Below are positions 33,494 through 42,236 of a stretch of DNA of 64,000 nucleotides, piece after piece. Location of the stretch: assembly GCA_947625605.1 (NCBI GenBank), contig CANQOY010000003.1, positions 32,056 to 96,055 of the forward strand, given 5' to 3'. How positions within the stretch are numbered: the stretch's first letter is position 1; each line of letters begins with the position of its first letter. Origin of the DNA: an uncultured Clostridia bacterium. Lineage in GTDB: Bacteria; Bacillota; Clostridia; Christensenellales; Borkfalkiaceae. Both the position numbers and the translations under genes were made by a program. The notes beneath the pieces were generated by a model. That model saw only the letters and a program-made list of their open reading frames with translations, was not told where the DNA came from and made no database searches.

Positions 33494-34603
33494 TCACTCC
33501 ATGAACCCGATGAGAATTTGGTTCTGCACATAGAGGTATTCATCCTTGATGCGCGTCGCGTCATCCTCTTCGTCAAAGTATTGGCGGTTCTTGCGGTAGG
33601 GCGCCGCGAAGTCCTCCTTCCACTCGCTGCCGAAGGCCTCGCGGTACTTCTTCGCGGAGATCCCCTCCGCCGTGCGCAGGGCGAGCATGACGAACTCGAA
33701 TTTCGCGTCCTTTTCCTCCACCTTTTCATTCTCGACGACGGGCAAAAATCCCGAGAGGATGCACTTCATGTACTCGTCGAGGTCAAAGGTATTCGTGAAC
33801 CGCCGCCCGAAGAAGAAAGAGCTCGCCGAAACGCCGAAGCCAATGTACTCTCCCCGCCGCCAATAGTTGAGGTTGTGGCGGCTCTCGAAGCCCTTCTTGC
33901 AGAAGTTGCTCACCTCGTAGCGCAGAAATCCCTTCTCTTTGAGGAGGGCGTAGCCGAAGTCATAGAGCTTTCTCACCTCGTCGCCGTCGGGCAGTTCGCC
34001 GTTGAGGTAATCGGTGTAGATGGGCGTGCCGTCCTCGGGCGTGAGCGCGTACATGGATACGTGCGAAGCGCCGCTCCCCACCGCGATCTCGATCGTCTTG
34101 CGCACGTCCTCCTCCGTCTGCCCTTTGAGCCCGAGCATGACGTCCGCCGAGAAGTTCTCCCCCCGCAGGAGGGAGGTGCAGTAGAGGTAGTCGCGCACGG
34201 TGTGGATGCGGCCGATCTCTTCGAGCTGGGCGTCGATGGCGGTCTGCAAACCGATCGAGAAGCGGTCGATCCCTGCGCGCTTGTAAGTCGCGATCTTTTC
34301 GGGCGTGACCGTGCCGGGGTTCATCTCGATCGTGATCTCGGGATCCTTGGAAAGGCGGAGACACTTTTTGATCTGCTTCATCGCGCCGTAGATATAGCTC
34401 GGGTCGATGACGGAGGGCGTTCCGCCGCCGAAGTAGACGGTGTCGAACACGACGTTTTCGAGCTCCTTTCCGCGCATCTCGATCTCCTTGTAGAGACATG
34501 CCATATACGCCTCGGCGTAGCCCAAGCGGTTGGGAAAGGATGTGAAGTCGCAATAGGTGCACTTATGTTTGCAGAACGGAATGTGAAGATAGATCCCAGA
34601 CAT
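33494..34603 (-). CDS. hemW: HemW-type radical SAM protein (heme chaperone-like)
   Basis: A 369-residue radical SAM protein. The cluster-binding motif is CKHKCTYCDF near residues 10-19, after the characteristic start SGIYLHIPF. GGGTPS and the C-terminal HemW domain (YEVSNFCKKGFESRHNLNYWRRGEYIGFGVSAS) follow. HemW relatives bind heme and are often misannotated as coproporphyrinogen oxidase HemN. The extra cysteine in the CxxxCxxC-F motif (usual HemN form CxxxCxxCxC) is F here, as expected for HemW. The start at 34603 matches the family; an upstream 50-codon extension lies in repeat-rich non-coding DNA. No Shine-Dalgarno is obvious. Confidence 0.9.
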   Translation of the reverse strand: MSGIYLHIPFCKHKCTYCDFTSFPNRLGYAEAYMACLYKEIEMRGKELENVVFDTVYFGGGTPSVIDPSYIYGAMKQIKKCLRLSKDPEITIEMNPGTVTPEKIATYKRAGIDRFSIGLQTAIDAQLEEIGRIHTVRDYLYCTSLLRGENFSADVMLGLKGQTEEDVRKTIEIAVGSGASHVSMYALTPEDGTPIYTDYLNGELPDGDEVRKLYDFGYALLKEKGFLRYEVSNFCKKGFESRHNLNYWRRGEYIGFGVSASSFFFGRRFTNTFDLDEYMKCILSGFLPVVENEKVEEKDAKFEFVMLALRTAEGISAKKYREAFGSEWKEDFAAPYRKNRQYFDEEDDATRIKDEYLYVQNQILIGFME

Positions 34604-34607
34604 GTGA

Positions 34608-34621
34608 ATTAGTTCACGAAT
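34608..34621 (+). repeat. 14-bp inverted repeat, left copy, bounding the alkyltransferase gene
   Basis: ATTAGTTCACGAAT is the exact reverse complement of 35251-35264. The two copies flank the alkyltransferase gene and its intergenic DNA (about 657 bases in all). Confidence 0.6.
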
Positions 34622-34671
34622 TTTGTTATCCGAATTCCCTGCGGGGCATATCAAGGGCAACAAAATTCGTG
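34615..34671. repeat. Inverted repeat upstream of hemW
   Basis: Perfect 13-base arms CACGAATTTTGTT/AACAAAATTCGTG around a 31-base loop. The remaining bases to 34860 hold two copies of CCGAATTCC(C)CTGCGGGGCA (34630 and 34818 onward) and no gene. Confidence 0.6.
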
Positions 34672-34860
34672 AGCGGAGAACTCCTCCGTCTTTTCGTTCC
34701 ATTCGCCGCACAGGCGCTCCTGCTCTCTCGGGCAAGAAGCCGACAAGCGGCAAATGGGGTCGCCCACGGCGGAAGTCAATTCCGCCTAAGGCAATGTAAT
34801 TTTATGATTTCTCTTTCCGAATTCCCCTGCGGGGCAGCTATTCCTCTCACGGCGGGGCGG

Positions 34861-35169
34861 CTATTCCCCATCCCAAAGGTACTTGCGCAAATCGACGTAG
34901 CCGTCCTTGACCGCAACGCCCTCAGCTTCGAGGAGCCGCGCCTGCACGTCCATCCCGCCGAAGGCGAAGGCGGGGGCAAGCCTTCCCTCGCGGTTGACGA
35001 CGCGGTGGCAGGGAATGACGACGGGCGTCGGGTTACGGTGCAGGGCGTTTCCGACCTGCCGCGATGCCCTCGGACGGCCGATCGCACACGCGATCATGCC
35101 GTAGGTGACGACTTTCCCTTTCGGCACAGTCTTTAAGTATTCATAGACGGCTCGATCGAAATTGCTCAT
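34861..35169 (-). CDS. O6-alkylguanine-DNA alkyltransferase-like protein (MGMT C-terminal domain)
   Basis: A 102-residue stand-alone DNA-binding and active-site domain of the MGMT/Ogt family. The active-site PCHRVV is intact with its cysteine, so it could accept alkyl groups, unlike ATL proteins in which the cysteine is Trp. The arginine finger helix appears as GRPRASRQVGNALHRNP. The N-terminal domain of full-length Ogt is missing, as in YbaZ-type proteins. The start at 35169 (MSNFDRAVYEYL) matches the family; upstream in-frame ATG codons exist but lie in repeat DNA. The gene is enclosed by 14-base inverted repeats. Confidence 0.85.
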   Translation of the reverse strand: MSNFDRAVYEYLKTVPKGKVVTYGMIACAIGRPRASRQVGNALHRNPTPVVIPCHRVVNREGRLAPAFAFGGMDVQARLLEAEGVAVKDGYVDLRKYLWDGE

Positions 35170-35250
35170 AGCTGCAAGAGGTTGGAAGGCGCAAAAGCCA
35201 ATTGCCTCACGGAAAAAGATTTTGCGCAGCAAAAGATTTTTCGTGAACTC

Positions 35251-35264
35251 ATTCGTGAACTAAT
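35251..35264 (+). repeat. 14-bp inverted repeat, right copy
   Basis: ATTCGTGAACTAAT, reverse complement of 34608-34621, overlapping the lepA stop codon. A further partial copy (TTCGTGAACT) starts at 35240. Confidence 0.6.
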
Positions 35265-37068
35265 CCTTATTCGTCTTTAAGATCTGCATAAAGACTTCGG
35301 AGGGCACCTCCACCGTGCCGATCTTGCGCATGCGCTTTTTGCCCTCTTTCTGCTTTTCGAGCAGCTTCTTCTTGCGCGTGATGTCGCCGCCGTAACACTT
35401 TGCGAGGACGTCCTTTCTGACCGCCTTCACCGTCTCGCGGGCGATGATCTTGCCGCCGACGGCCGCCTGCACGGGCACTTCGAAGAGCTGGCGGGGGATG
35501 GCGTCCCGCAGGTTCTCGCACAGCGTTCTGCCGCGGCCGTACGCCCGATCCTCATGCACGATGATGGAGAGCGCGTCGCAGATCTCCCCGTTGAGAAGGA
35601 TGTCCATGCGCACGAGCTTGCTCCGTTCGTACCCCGCGATCTCGTAGTCGAAGCTCGCGTATCCCTTGGTGCGGGATTTGAGTTCGTCGAAGAAGTCGTA
35701 CACGATCTCGTTCAGGGGGAGACGGTATTCGAGCCGAACCCTGCGCGTATCGAGGTAGGTCATGTCCTTGAACGTGCCCCGCTTATCCCGGCAGAGGTCC
35801 ATGATCGAGCCCAGATAGTCGGGCGGGGAATAGATCTCCGCCTTGACGATGGGCTCCTCCATGTACTCGATATCCGAGGGCGGAGGGAGATGGGAGGGGT
35901 TATCCACATAGAACGCCTCGCCGTTCGTCTTGTGGACGAGATAGGAGACGGAGGGCGCCGTGGTGATGATTTCGAGATTGAATTCCCGCTCGATGCGCTC
36001 CTGCACGATCTCCATATGGAGAAGGCCCAGGAATCCGCAGCGGAATCCGAAGCCGAGCGCGACCGAATTGTCCGGTTCAAAAGTGAGCGAGGCGTCGTTG
36101 AGTTTGAGTTTTAAGATGGCCTCCCTGAGGTCAATGAACTTGCTCCCGTCGAGGGGATAGATGCCGCAGAACACGACGGGCTGCACGTGCTTGTACCCGG
36201 GGAGGGGCTCGGCGGCGGGACGCAGCGCGTTCGTCACGGTATCGCCCACCGCGACGTCCTCGATGGATTTGATGCTCGCTGCAATGTAGCCGACCTCCCC
36301 CGCCTGCAAGATCTCCTTGGGTTGCAGGGAGGGCGCAAACGCCCCGACCTCGGTCACGTCGTACGTCTTTTCCGAGAGGAAGGTCTTGATCGTATCCCCC
36401 ACCTTCACGCTCCCGTCCTTGATGCGGACGAAGAGGATGACGCCCTTGTAGTTGTCGTAATAGCTGTCGAAGATGAGCGCTTTGAGGGGCGCCTCGGTAT
36501 CGCCGTCGGGGGGAGGGAGGCGGCGGACGACCGCTTCGAGAATGTCGCGGATGTTGGTCCCCTCCTTGGCGGAAACGCAGGGTGCGTCCGCGGCGTCCAG
36601 CCCGATCACATCCTCGATCTCCGCCTTGGTCTCCTCGATGCGGGCGGATTGGAGGTCGATCTTGTTGATGACGGGCAGAATTTCGAGGTTGTTTTCGAGC
36701 GCAAGATAGACATTGGCGAGCGTCTGCGCCTCCACGCCCTGCGTCGCGTCCACGACCAGGATCGCCCCCTCGCACGCCGCAAGGGAGCGGCTCACCTCAT
36801 ACGTGAAGTCAACATGGCCGGGGGTATCGATCAGGTTGAACTCGTACTCCTCGCCGTCGAGTGCGGTATAGTACATGCGGACGGGCGCGAGCTTGATCGT
36901 AATGCCGCGCTCCCGCTCGATGTCCATGCTGTCGAGGAGCTGTTCCTCCATGTCGCGCTTGCTCACCTGCCCCGTGAGTTCCATGATCCGATCCGCAATG
37001 GTGCTCTTGCCGTGGTCGATGTGCGCGATGATGCAGAAATTTCTCAAATTTCGGTTGGGTTTTGCCAT
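35260..37068 (-). CDS. lepA: Translation elongation factor 4 (LepA)
   Basis: A 602-residue ribosome-binding GTPase that back-translocates or remodels stalled ribosomes. The G domain has the P-loop AHIDHGKST near 15, the switch motif [14 protein letters not shown] and NKIDL. Domains II, III and V follow. The LepA-specific C-terminal domain ends [28 protein letters not shown], the family hallmark. Length is exactly typical. It has a good ribosome-binding site (AAAGGA) and a TTGCCA-17-TATAAT promoter. Confidence 0.98.
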   Translation of the reverse strand: MAKPNRNLRNFCIIAHIDHGKSTIADRIMELTGQVSKRDMEEQLLDSMDIERERGITIKLAPVRMYYTALDGEEYEFNLIDTPGHVDFTYEVSRSLAACEGAILVVDATQGVEAQTLANVYLALENNLEILPVINKIDLQSARIEETKAEIEDVIGLDAADAPCVSAKEGTNIRDILEAVVRRLPPPDGDTEAPLKALIFDSYYDNYKGVILFVRIKDGSVKVGDTIKTFLSEKTYDVTEVGAFAPSLQPKEILQAGEVGYIAASIKSIEDVAVGDTVTNALRPAAEPLPGYKHVQPVVFCGIYPLDGSKFIDLREAILKLKLNDASLTFEPDNSVALGFGFRCGFLGLLHMEIVQERIEREFNLEIITTAPSVSYLVHKTNGEAFYVDNPSHLPPPSDIEYMEEPIVKAEIYSPPDYLGSIMDLCRDKRGTFKDMTYLDTRRVRLEYRLPLNEIVYDFFDELKSRTKGYASFDYEIAGYERSKLVRMDILLNGEICDALSIIVHEDRAYGRGRTLCENLRDAIPRQLFEVPVQAAVGGKIIARETVKAVRKDVLAKCYGGDITRKKKLLEKQKEGKKRMRKIGTVEVPSEVFMQILKTNKD

Positions 37069-37088
37069 ACGCTGTTCCTTTCCGCAAT

Positions 37089-37117
37089 ATTATACCTTTT
37101 TTGCGCGCCTTTGGCAA
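37089..37117 (-). promoter_or_regulatory. Promoter of lepA
   Basis: Minus-strand TTGCCA, 17 bases and TATAAT, 20 bases upstream of the ATG. Confidence 0.85.
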
Positions 37118-37160
37118 GTGAATCCGGCAGAAAAACATCCGCCGCCGTCCAACCTTTTTC

Positions 37161-37189
37161 TTGACTTTTCCCGCACGATGTAGGATAAT
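37161..37189 (+). promoter_or_regulatory. Promoter of the phosphodiesterase gene
   Basis: TTGACT, 17 bases and GATAAT, about 65 bases upstream of the start, divergent from the lepA promoter. Confidence 0.75.
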
Positions 37190-37254
37190 GATATCATCAC
37201 AGTGCTCCGTGCGCATGCGCCCTTTGGGCTTCCCGCACGGAAAGAGAGCAACCC

Positions 37255-38913
37255 ATGATCAAAAACCTCTTCCGCAACCTGCGCGACAACTTCGTCTATG
37301 TCTTCATCCCCATGGGGATCGTGTATCTCTTCCTGCTCATCGCGCTCTTTGCGCTCTTCTTCGCGTTCTTCCGAAGCGCCTCCGCCATGCTTGCGGATAT
37401 CGCGGACCTCATCCATCTCTCCGCCGAAAATTCCTCCGCGTCCGTCAACGAATTTCTCGCCTACTCCTTCGGGCAGCTGAATTGGGACGCGAGCCCGCTC
37501 GCGATCCTGCGGCAGATCCTGGATACGAATTGGTTGCAGAAAACTCTGACGGGCTTCATCGAGAGCCTCAACGCGAGCAGCGAGGGGTTCGAGGAGCAGT
37601 TCACGGCGATCGTGAACACCTTTGCGGGAGAGGTAAAAACGGGCGTCTCGCTCTTCGGCGCCTTCTTTTCCCTCGGCGTGCTCGCCGCAAGCTACGCCAC
37701 CCGCTTCGCCGTGCGCAGGCGCTCCACCAAGCGTTCCCTGCGGAAATTCCTCATCGCGCATACCGTGGTGCCGTTGGTGCAGTGGGTCCTGCTCGTGCTC
37801 ACCGTGGGGCTGCTCTTCGTCATCTCTTACTATACCCTGCTCGTTGCGGCCGTCTCGCTCCTCCTTTCGAGCGCGATCTCCCTCGTCTCCTCGTGGGTCG
37901 TCCACAGCGAGGGAAAGCTCAAACTTCGGGAGACGGTCACCCTCCGCAACGCGCTCTCCCACCTCGGGTCCCTCGCGATCCTCCTCGTGCTGACCGTCGC
38001 GATCGGCGTCGTCCTGTATCTCATCCATCCCCTGCTCGCCCTGCTCCTCATCCTCCCCATGATCCTCTACTTCTCCGCCATCGCCGATGTGAATACCGAC
38101 GCCTATGTGTGCTCCCTCCTCCGCGAACGGGAAGCGGGGATGGAACGCGCGGGTTTCGGGCAAAATAAGGTGCGGAATATGAACTTTTTGAAAGAACTGC
38201 CCATCGCGCACAGGGGACTGCACGGCGAGACGAAACCGGAAAACTCTTTGGCCGCGTTCGAAGCGGCCGTCAAGGCGGGCTACGCCATCGAAACGGACGT
38301 GCGCTTCACCAAGGACCGGCAGCTTGTCGTCTTCCATGACGACGGGCTCCTCCGCATGACGGGCGATCCGCGCGCCGTTTCGGAATGCACCTCGGAGGAA
38401 CTCGCCCGCCTGCGCCTTGCGGGAACGGACGAGCGCATCCCCACCCTTGCGGACCTCCTCGGCTGCGTGCAGGGCCGCGTGCCCCTCCTCATCGAGATCA
38501 AGAACATGCGCGGGGTGAAAGGAAAGGAGATCGCGAAAGCGCTCGCCGACGCCATGAACGGCTACGGAGGCGAATATGCGTTCCAATCCTTCCAACCTTT
38601 CTATGTCGGCGCCTGCAAGCGGACATGCCCGGGGGTAAGCTGCGGTTTGCTCGCCGCGGCCTCCCTGACGAAGGCCGAGCTCGGCGGCTCCCTCTTCTGG
38701 CGCGTCAAGGCCTCAATCATCCGCCGCCTCTCCCTCGGAAAAGCCGTCGGGGCGGACTTCGTGAGCTACAACTTCCGCGACCTGCCGCAGCGAAGCGTGG
38801 CGAAGTTCAAGGGCGTCAAGCTCGGCTGGACGGTGCGCTCCCAAGCGGACGAGGCCACCGCCCGCAAGTATACGGACAACATCATCTTCGAGGGATACCT
38901 CCCCGAGAAGTGA
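37255..38913 (+). CDS. Membrane-bound glycerophosphodiester phosphodiesterase
   Basis: A 552-residue two-part protein. The N-terminal half has about five to six membrane helices (for example 15-40, 135-150, 165-205, 240-275). The C-terminal half (about 310-552) is a GDPD TIM barrel with IAHRGLHGETKPENSLAAFEAAV, ETDVRFTKDRQLVVFHDDGLLRMT and LIEIKNM, keeping the catalytic histidines and acidic metal ligands. It would hydrolyse glycerophosphodiesters from lipids or teichoic acid at the membrane. Fusion of a GDPD to an N-terminal membrane domain is common in Firmicutes. The ribosome-binding site is GGAAAGAGAG. Confidence 0.9.
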   Translation: MIKNLFRNLRDNFVYVFIPMGIVYLFLLIALFALFFAFFRSASAMLADIADLIHLSAENSSASVNEFLAYSFGQLNWDASPLAILRQILDTNWLQKTLTGFIESLNASSEGFEEQFTAIVNTFAGEVKTGVSLFGAFFSLGVLAASYATRFAVRRRSTKRSLRKFLIAHTVVPLVQWVLLVLTVGLLFVISYYTLLVAAVSLLLSSAISLVSSWVVHSEGKLKLRETVTLRNALSHLGSLAILLVLTVAIGVVLYLIHPLLALLLILPMILYFSAIADVNTDAYVCSLLREREAGMERAGFGQNKVRNMNFLKELPIAHRGLHGETKPENSLAAFEAAVKAGYAIETDVRFTKDRQLVVFHDDGLLRMTGDPRAVSECTSEELARLRLAGTDERIPTLADLLGCVQGRVPLLIEIKNMRGVKGKEIAKALADAMNGYGGEYAFQSFQPFYVGACKRTCPGVSCGLLAAASLTKAELGGSLFWRVKASIIRRLSLGKAVGADFVSYNFRDLPQRSVAKFKGVKLGWTVRSQADEATARKYTDNIIFEGYLPEK

Positions 38914-38919
38914 CAAGCG

Positions 38920-38950
38920 GGGCGCTCCCAAACACGGGGCGCCCTTTTTT
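38920..38950 (+). terminator. Terminator after the phosphodiesterase gene
   Basis: GGGCGC/GCGCCC arms with a T6 tract. Confidence 0.75.
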
Positions 38951-38984
38951 CGTGCGGAAAATTTTTTGCGGCGCGGTCTTTCGT

Positions 38985-39013
38985 TTGACATTGCGCCGGA
39001 TAAGTGATAAGAT
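38985..39013 (+). promoter_or_regulatory. Promoter of the permease gene
   Basis: TTGACA, 17 bases and TAAGAT, 30 bases before the start codon. Confidence 0.7.
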
Positions 39014-39042
39014 GAGCAGGATTTATACGGAAAGACGGCCCC

Positions 39043-40344
39043 ATGATCAATCTGATTATTTGCGGCGCGACATGCATCCTCATGATCCTCGCCGTGCTCT
39101 TCTTCCCCAAACTGCGCCTCGGGAAGCTCCAACTCGATACCTATTGGCTGATCGTCCTCCTCGGGGCGGTCATTCTCTTGGCCTGCGGACAGACGGACGC
39201 CGCCGCCATCGGGAAGGCGCTCATCGCAGACAGTGCGGTGAACCCCTTGAAGATCCTCGTGCTCTTCCTCTCGATGACCATCCTCTCCGTCTTTCTCGAT
39301 GAGCTCGGCTTTTTCCGCTACCTCGCGGGCGCGGCGCTCAAACACTCCCACAGCGGACAGAAACGCCTCTTTTTCACCCTCTACTTCACCGTCGCGGCGC
39401 TCACAGTCTTTACCTCCAACGACGTGATCGTCCTCTCCTTCACGCCGTTCATCTGCTATTTTGCCAAGGAGGCGAAGATCGACCCCCTGCCGTATCTTGC
39501 GGCGGAATTTGTCGCCGCGAACACGTGGAGCATGGCCCTCGTCATCGGAAATCCCACGAATATCTACCTCGCCACCGCCTTCGGCGTGGACTTCGTCTCC
39601 TACCTCAAAGTGAGCCTGATCCCCACCTTTGTCGCGGGCATGGTATCCCTCTTTGCGCTCTGGCTCCTCTTTCGGAAGAAGCTCTCCGCCCCCATCGAGG
39701 GCACGGCCGAACGGGCGGAGATCGCAGATCGGCTCTCGCTCTCCATCGGCGTGGCGCACCTCGCCGTCTGTACCGTCCTCCTCGCGGTGAGCTCCTATCT
39801 CGGCTGGGAAATGTGGCTGATCGCCCTGTGCAGCGCCGTCAGCCTGTTTCTCTCGGACGGCGTCGTCTCCCTCTTTCGGCGGGAACAGCCGCGCGCCCTG
39901 AAAGGATGCCTCAAACGCGCGCCGTGGCAGCTCATCCCGTTTCTGCTCGGCATGTTCGTCATGACGGAGGCGCTCGCCCAACAGGGGACGACGGCCGCCA
40001 TCGCAAACTTCCTCGGGACCGACCTTGCCGTACTCAAATACGGAGGCCTCTCCTTTTTGGGCGCGAACCTCATCAACAACATTCCCATGAGCGTGCTGTT
40101 TTCCTCCATGATCGAGGCCTCGAACGCGGGCATGGGTGCCATGTATGCGACGGTGATCGGTTCCAACCTCGGCGCCTTCTTCACCCCGATCGGCGCACTC
40201 GCGGGGCTCATGTTCAGTTCGCTCTTGGCCGAGCACAGCGTCAAATTCGGCTACCGCGAATTTCTCAAATTGGGAGCGGCCGTCGCACTGCCCTCCCTGA
40301 TCGCCGCCCTCGGCGCCCTCGAACTCGTCCTCTGTTTCCTGTAA
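39043..40344 (+). CDS. ArsB/NhaD-superfamily ion permease (SLC13-like)
   Basis: A 433-residue membrane protein with about 11 helices of the ion transporter superfamily. Conserved elements are FTSNDVIVLSFTPFICYFAK, AANTWSMALVIGNPTNIYLA (the repeated TSNxxTxxx/GNPTN substrate-binding hairpins) and LINNIPMSVLFSSM in the second half. Members export arsenite or exchange sodium, or import dicarboxylates. No arsenic genes lie nearby, so the substrate is undefined. Preceded by GGAAAG. Confidence 0.85.
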   Translation: MINLIICGATCILMILAVLFFPKLRLGKLQLDTYWLIVLLGAVILLACGQTDAAAIGKALIADSAVNPLKILVLFLSMTILSVFLDELGFFRYLAGAALKHSHSGQKRLFFTLYFTVAALTVFTSNDVIVLSFTPFICYFAKEAKIDPLPYLAAEFVAANTWSMALVIGNPTNIYLATAFGVDFVSYLKVSLIPTFVAGMVSLFALWLLFRKKLSAPIEGTAERAEIADRLSLSIGVAHLAVCTVLLAVSSYLGWEMWLIALCSAVSLFLSDGVVSLFRREQPRALKGCLKRAPWQLIPFLLGMFVMTEALAQQGTTAAIANFLGTDLAVLKYGGLSFLGANLINNIPMSVLFSSMIEASNAGMGAMYATVIGSNLGAFFTPIGALAGLMFSSLLAEHSVKFGYREFLKLGAAVALPSLIAALGALELVLCFL

Positions 40345-40404
40345 AATTTCATCCCGCGCAAAACGCTCGCCCTTTGGCAGACGAAAATCGTGCGGAATCT
40401 TTAT

Positions 40405-40446
40405 GCCGAAGCGGCGGGAGGATAAAATTCCTCCCGCCGCTTCGGC
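40405..40446. terminator. Long GC hairpin after the permease gene
   Basis: Perfect 17-base arms GCCGAAGCGGCGGGAGG/CCTCCCGCCGCTTCGGC with an 8-base loop. Little T-tract follows. Confidence 0.65.
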
Positions 40447-40455
40447 AGACTTATT

Positions 40456-40479
40456 GGCGTCAGATCATCATTTGACGCC
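40456..40479. terminator. Short hairpin just beyond the tmRNA 3' end
   Basis: GGCGTCA/TGACGCC arms with a 10-base loop. With the adjacent longer hairpin it may end tmRNA transcription on the minus strand. Confidence 0.4.
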
Positions 40480-40505
40480 GTTTGAGCCGCATACATGCGG
40501 CGACG

Positions 40506-40889
40506 TGGTGGACCTGCCGGGAATTGAACCCGGGTCTTACAAGGTTCAAACGCGGATACTACACGCTTAGTCGATGGTCAGATCTCGCCCGAAAACAGTC
40601 CACCGACAAACTGTTCCTCGGGCATGCCCCCGTCATTCATCGTCTCGCAGGGGGAGTAAGCCGCAAGACGACGTTCCCTACTCAATTACGCCCTGTCCCG
40701 AGCCGTAGGCCTCTCGGGCAAGACGGAGCTCAACGCAGTTAAGCCGCAAGCGCTACGCGGGGAGCCGAAGCTCTGCGCGCAACATTCGATCTGCTGTTTT
40801 CAGCATTTAGAAGATTTCCGTTTTTACGGAGCCGAGCCTCCGGCGTGCATCCGACGAGATCCGCTTGCAATCGAATCCAAAACAGGCCC
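40506..40889 (-). ncRNA. ssrA: Transfer-messenger RNA (tmRNA)
   Basis: A 384-base tmRNA. The 5' end GGGCCTG pairs with the 3' CAGGTCC to give a 7-base acceptor stem (one G-U), followed by A and an encoded CCA. The alanine-tRNA-like part has TTTTGGATTCGA near the 5' end and GGGTTCAATTCCC at the T-arm. The tag frame ends RVALAA before TAA (stop at 40739-40741). Reading back to AGC at 40795 gives SRSNVARRASAPRVALAA; the exact resume codon is not certain. It rescues stalled ribosomes together with SmpB, which is not in this window. Confidence 0.95.
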
Positions 40890-40905
40890 ATGTCTCGTCC
40901 CCTTT

Positions 40906-40934
40906 ATTGTATCGGCAAAAAGCGCGTTTGTCAA
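40906..40934 (-). promoter_or_regulatory. Promoter of tmRNA
   Basis: Minus-strand TTGACA, 17 bases and TACAAT, placing transcription start about 10 bases before the mature 5' end. Confidence 0.85.
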
Positions 40935-40974
40935 CTTCTTTGCGCGGTGCGCGCACTTTATTTTTACGGGACGA

Positions 40975-41003
40975 TTGACAAAATCTCTCTTCTGTGTTAC
41001 AAT
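40975..41003 (+). promoter_or_regulatory. Promoter of the first zinc-ribbon gene
   Basis: TTGACA, 17 bases and TACAAT, divergent from the tmRNA promoter. Confidence 0.8.
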
Positions 41004-41036
41004 TTATGCAATTTGAAATTTGAGGAGGAATTTGCC

Positions 41037-41507
41037 ATGAAGTGTAAACATTGCGGGAATGAAGTTTCGGATGACGCGACATTCTGCACCGTATGCGGCA
41101 CGCCCGTCGAGCGGGAACCCGCCCTTGAACGTCCTGCGGAAGAGCCCGCTCCCGCCGCCCAACCGGCAAGCGCGGCAGAGCCCGAAAGAACGGATCTTGA
41201 AAAGTTCTTTGCCAACCCGCACACCATCGTTCAGCTCATCCTTTCGGGGATCTCGTTTGTTGCGGGGATCATCCTGTTTTCCATCAACCTCGCCGCAGCG
41301 GTCCCTGCGGGTCTCGGCATTGACTTTCTTGTCCTCTTGCCCGCCCTCGTCTCCCTCGTTTTGGGCGTCTACAATCTCGATCGGGCGCGCAAGGCAAAGG
41401 ATAAGCTCCAACTCATCCTCGCCGTCGTCGGGATCTGTCTCTCGGCATTCGTGCTTCTCTTCGCGTTCATCTCCTGCTGCGTGTTCAACGCAAAGTATCT
41501 CATCTGA
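41037..41507 (+). CDS. Zinc-ribbon membrane protein
   Basis: A 156-residue protein with an N-terminal zinc ribbon (CKHCG and CTVCG within residues 3-21), a proline/alanine-rich linker and about three membrane helices (about 65-155). The start at 41037 follows GAGGAGG. The fold resembles many small zinc-ribbon membrane proteins of unknown role in Firmicutes, possibly envelope-stress or transport accessory factors. It is first of three such genes in a row (41037, 41583, 42315), each with its own promoter. Confidence 0.75.
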   Translation: MKCKHCGNEVSDDATFCTVCGTPVEREPALERPAEEPAPAAQPASAAEPERTDLEKFFANPHTIVQLILSGISFVAGIILFSINLAAAVPAGLGIDFLVLLPALVSLVLGVYNLDRARKAKDKLQLILAVVGICLSAFVLLFAFISCCVFNAKYLI

Positions 41508-41582
41508 AAATTTTTGCGAAGAAGTTGACTTCTGCCCTTTGGCGTAATATCATATATATACTTTCGGGAAAGGAGAGAAACT

Positions 41583-41957
41583 ATGTTCTGTAAATATTGC
41601 GGAAAAGAGATCGGGGCGGACAGCGCGTTCTGCCCTCATTGCGGCTCCAACCTCTCGGGGAACGCGGCGGGCGGTCCCGCCAACCCTCCCTATCAGGCGC
41701 CCAACCCCGCGCCGTACGCACAGCCGCGTCGGCAGCCCTCTACCCTTGCGACCGTGGCCTTCGTCTTTATGCTCATCCGCACCATAGCCTCGGGGTTCCT
41801 GATCATCCCCCTTGCGTGGAGGCTCCCCATGACGCTCATCTTTAAGGATAAGCTCGACCGCGGCGCGCCCATCGGGACGGCTTTCAAGGTGTGCATACTC
41901 ATTTTTGTAAGCCTCATCGGGGGGATCCTGTTGCTGGTAGACAACGAAACGCCGTAA
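41583..41957 (+). CDS. Zinc-ribbon membrane protein
   Basis: A 124-residue protein with the zinc ribbon CKYCG...CPHCG at residues 3-21, a proline-rich linker (YQAPNPAPYAQPRRQP) and two membrane helices (about 56-75 and 102-118). It has its own promoter (TTGACT at 41525, 17 bases, TATCAT) and ribosome-binding site AAAGGAGAG. A terminator follows. No enzymatic motif. Confidence 0.75.
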   Translation: MFCKYCGKEIGADSAFCPHCGSNLSGNAAGGPANPPYQAPNPAPYAQPRRQPSTLATVAFVFMLIRTIASGFLIIPLAWRLPMTLIFKDKLDRGAPIGTAFKVCILIFVSLIGGILLLVDNETP

Positions 41958-41977
41958 AACTTCAATGACCGATGCAA

Positions 41978-42015
41978 TACACCTCCAAAAGCGTTGCCTT
42001 TTGGAGGTGTATTTT
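41978..42015. terminator. Terminator between the zinc-ribbon gene and the XRE gene
   Basis: Fourteen-base arms TACACCTCCAAAAG/CTTTTGGAGGTGTA and a T5 tract. Confidence 0.88.
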
Positions 42016-42020
42016 TCTGA

Positions 42021-42230
42021 CTACCAATCACTTCTGCCGCACAAGACGTCGATGGAGACGCCGAAGAGGTCGGCGAGCCTCCAAAGATAGGTGAGCGTCG
42101 GCTCAGTATTTCCATGTTCCCATTCGCTCACGCACTGTTGCGAGACCTCCACTGCCTCGCCGAGCTTCCCCTGCGAAAGAGCGTGCTCTTTCCGTAACTT
42201 TTTCAAGTTCTCCGAAAATTTGCTTTCCAC
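42021..42230 (-). CDS. XRE-family regulator
   Basis: A 69-residue single-domain repressor (FSENLKKLRKEHALSQGKLGEAVEVSQQCVSEWEHG), starting at a GTG. A minus-strand TAAAAT (42237-42242) ends six bases before the GTG and there is no Shine-Dalgarno, so the mRNA is probably leaderless. The perfect palindrome TACAACTATAGTTGTA lies directly upstream of and overlapping the -10, ideal for autorepression. A related repeat lies in the promoter of the divergent zinc-ribbon gene, so it probably controls that gene too. Confidence 0.88.
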   Translation of the reverse strand: MESKFSENLKKLRKEHALSQGKLGEAVEVSQQCVSEWEHGNTEPTLTYLWRLADLFGVSIDVLCGRSDW

Positions 42231-42236
42231 AAAAAT

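Noticed and set aside
40506..40560. tmRNA 3' end as attachment site of an integrated element
   Set aside because: No integrase is nearby and no second copy of the tmRNA 3' sequence was found in the window.
40742..40780. Alternative tmRNA tag frame ADRMLRAELRLPA
   Set aside because: It lacks the conserved ALAA ending and stops at TAG; the frame ending RVALAA-TAA is the canonical type.
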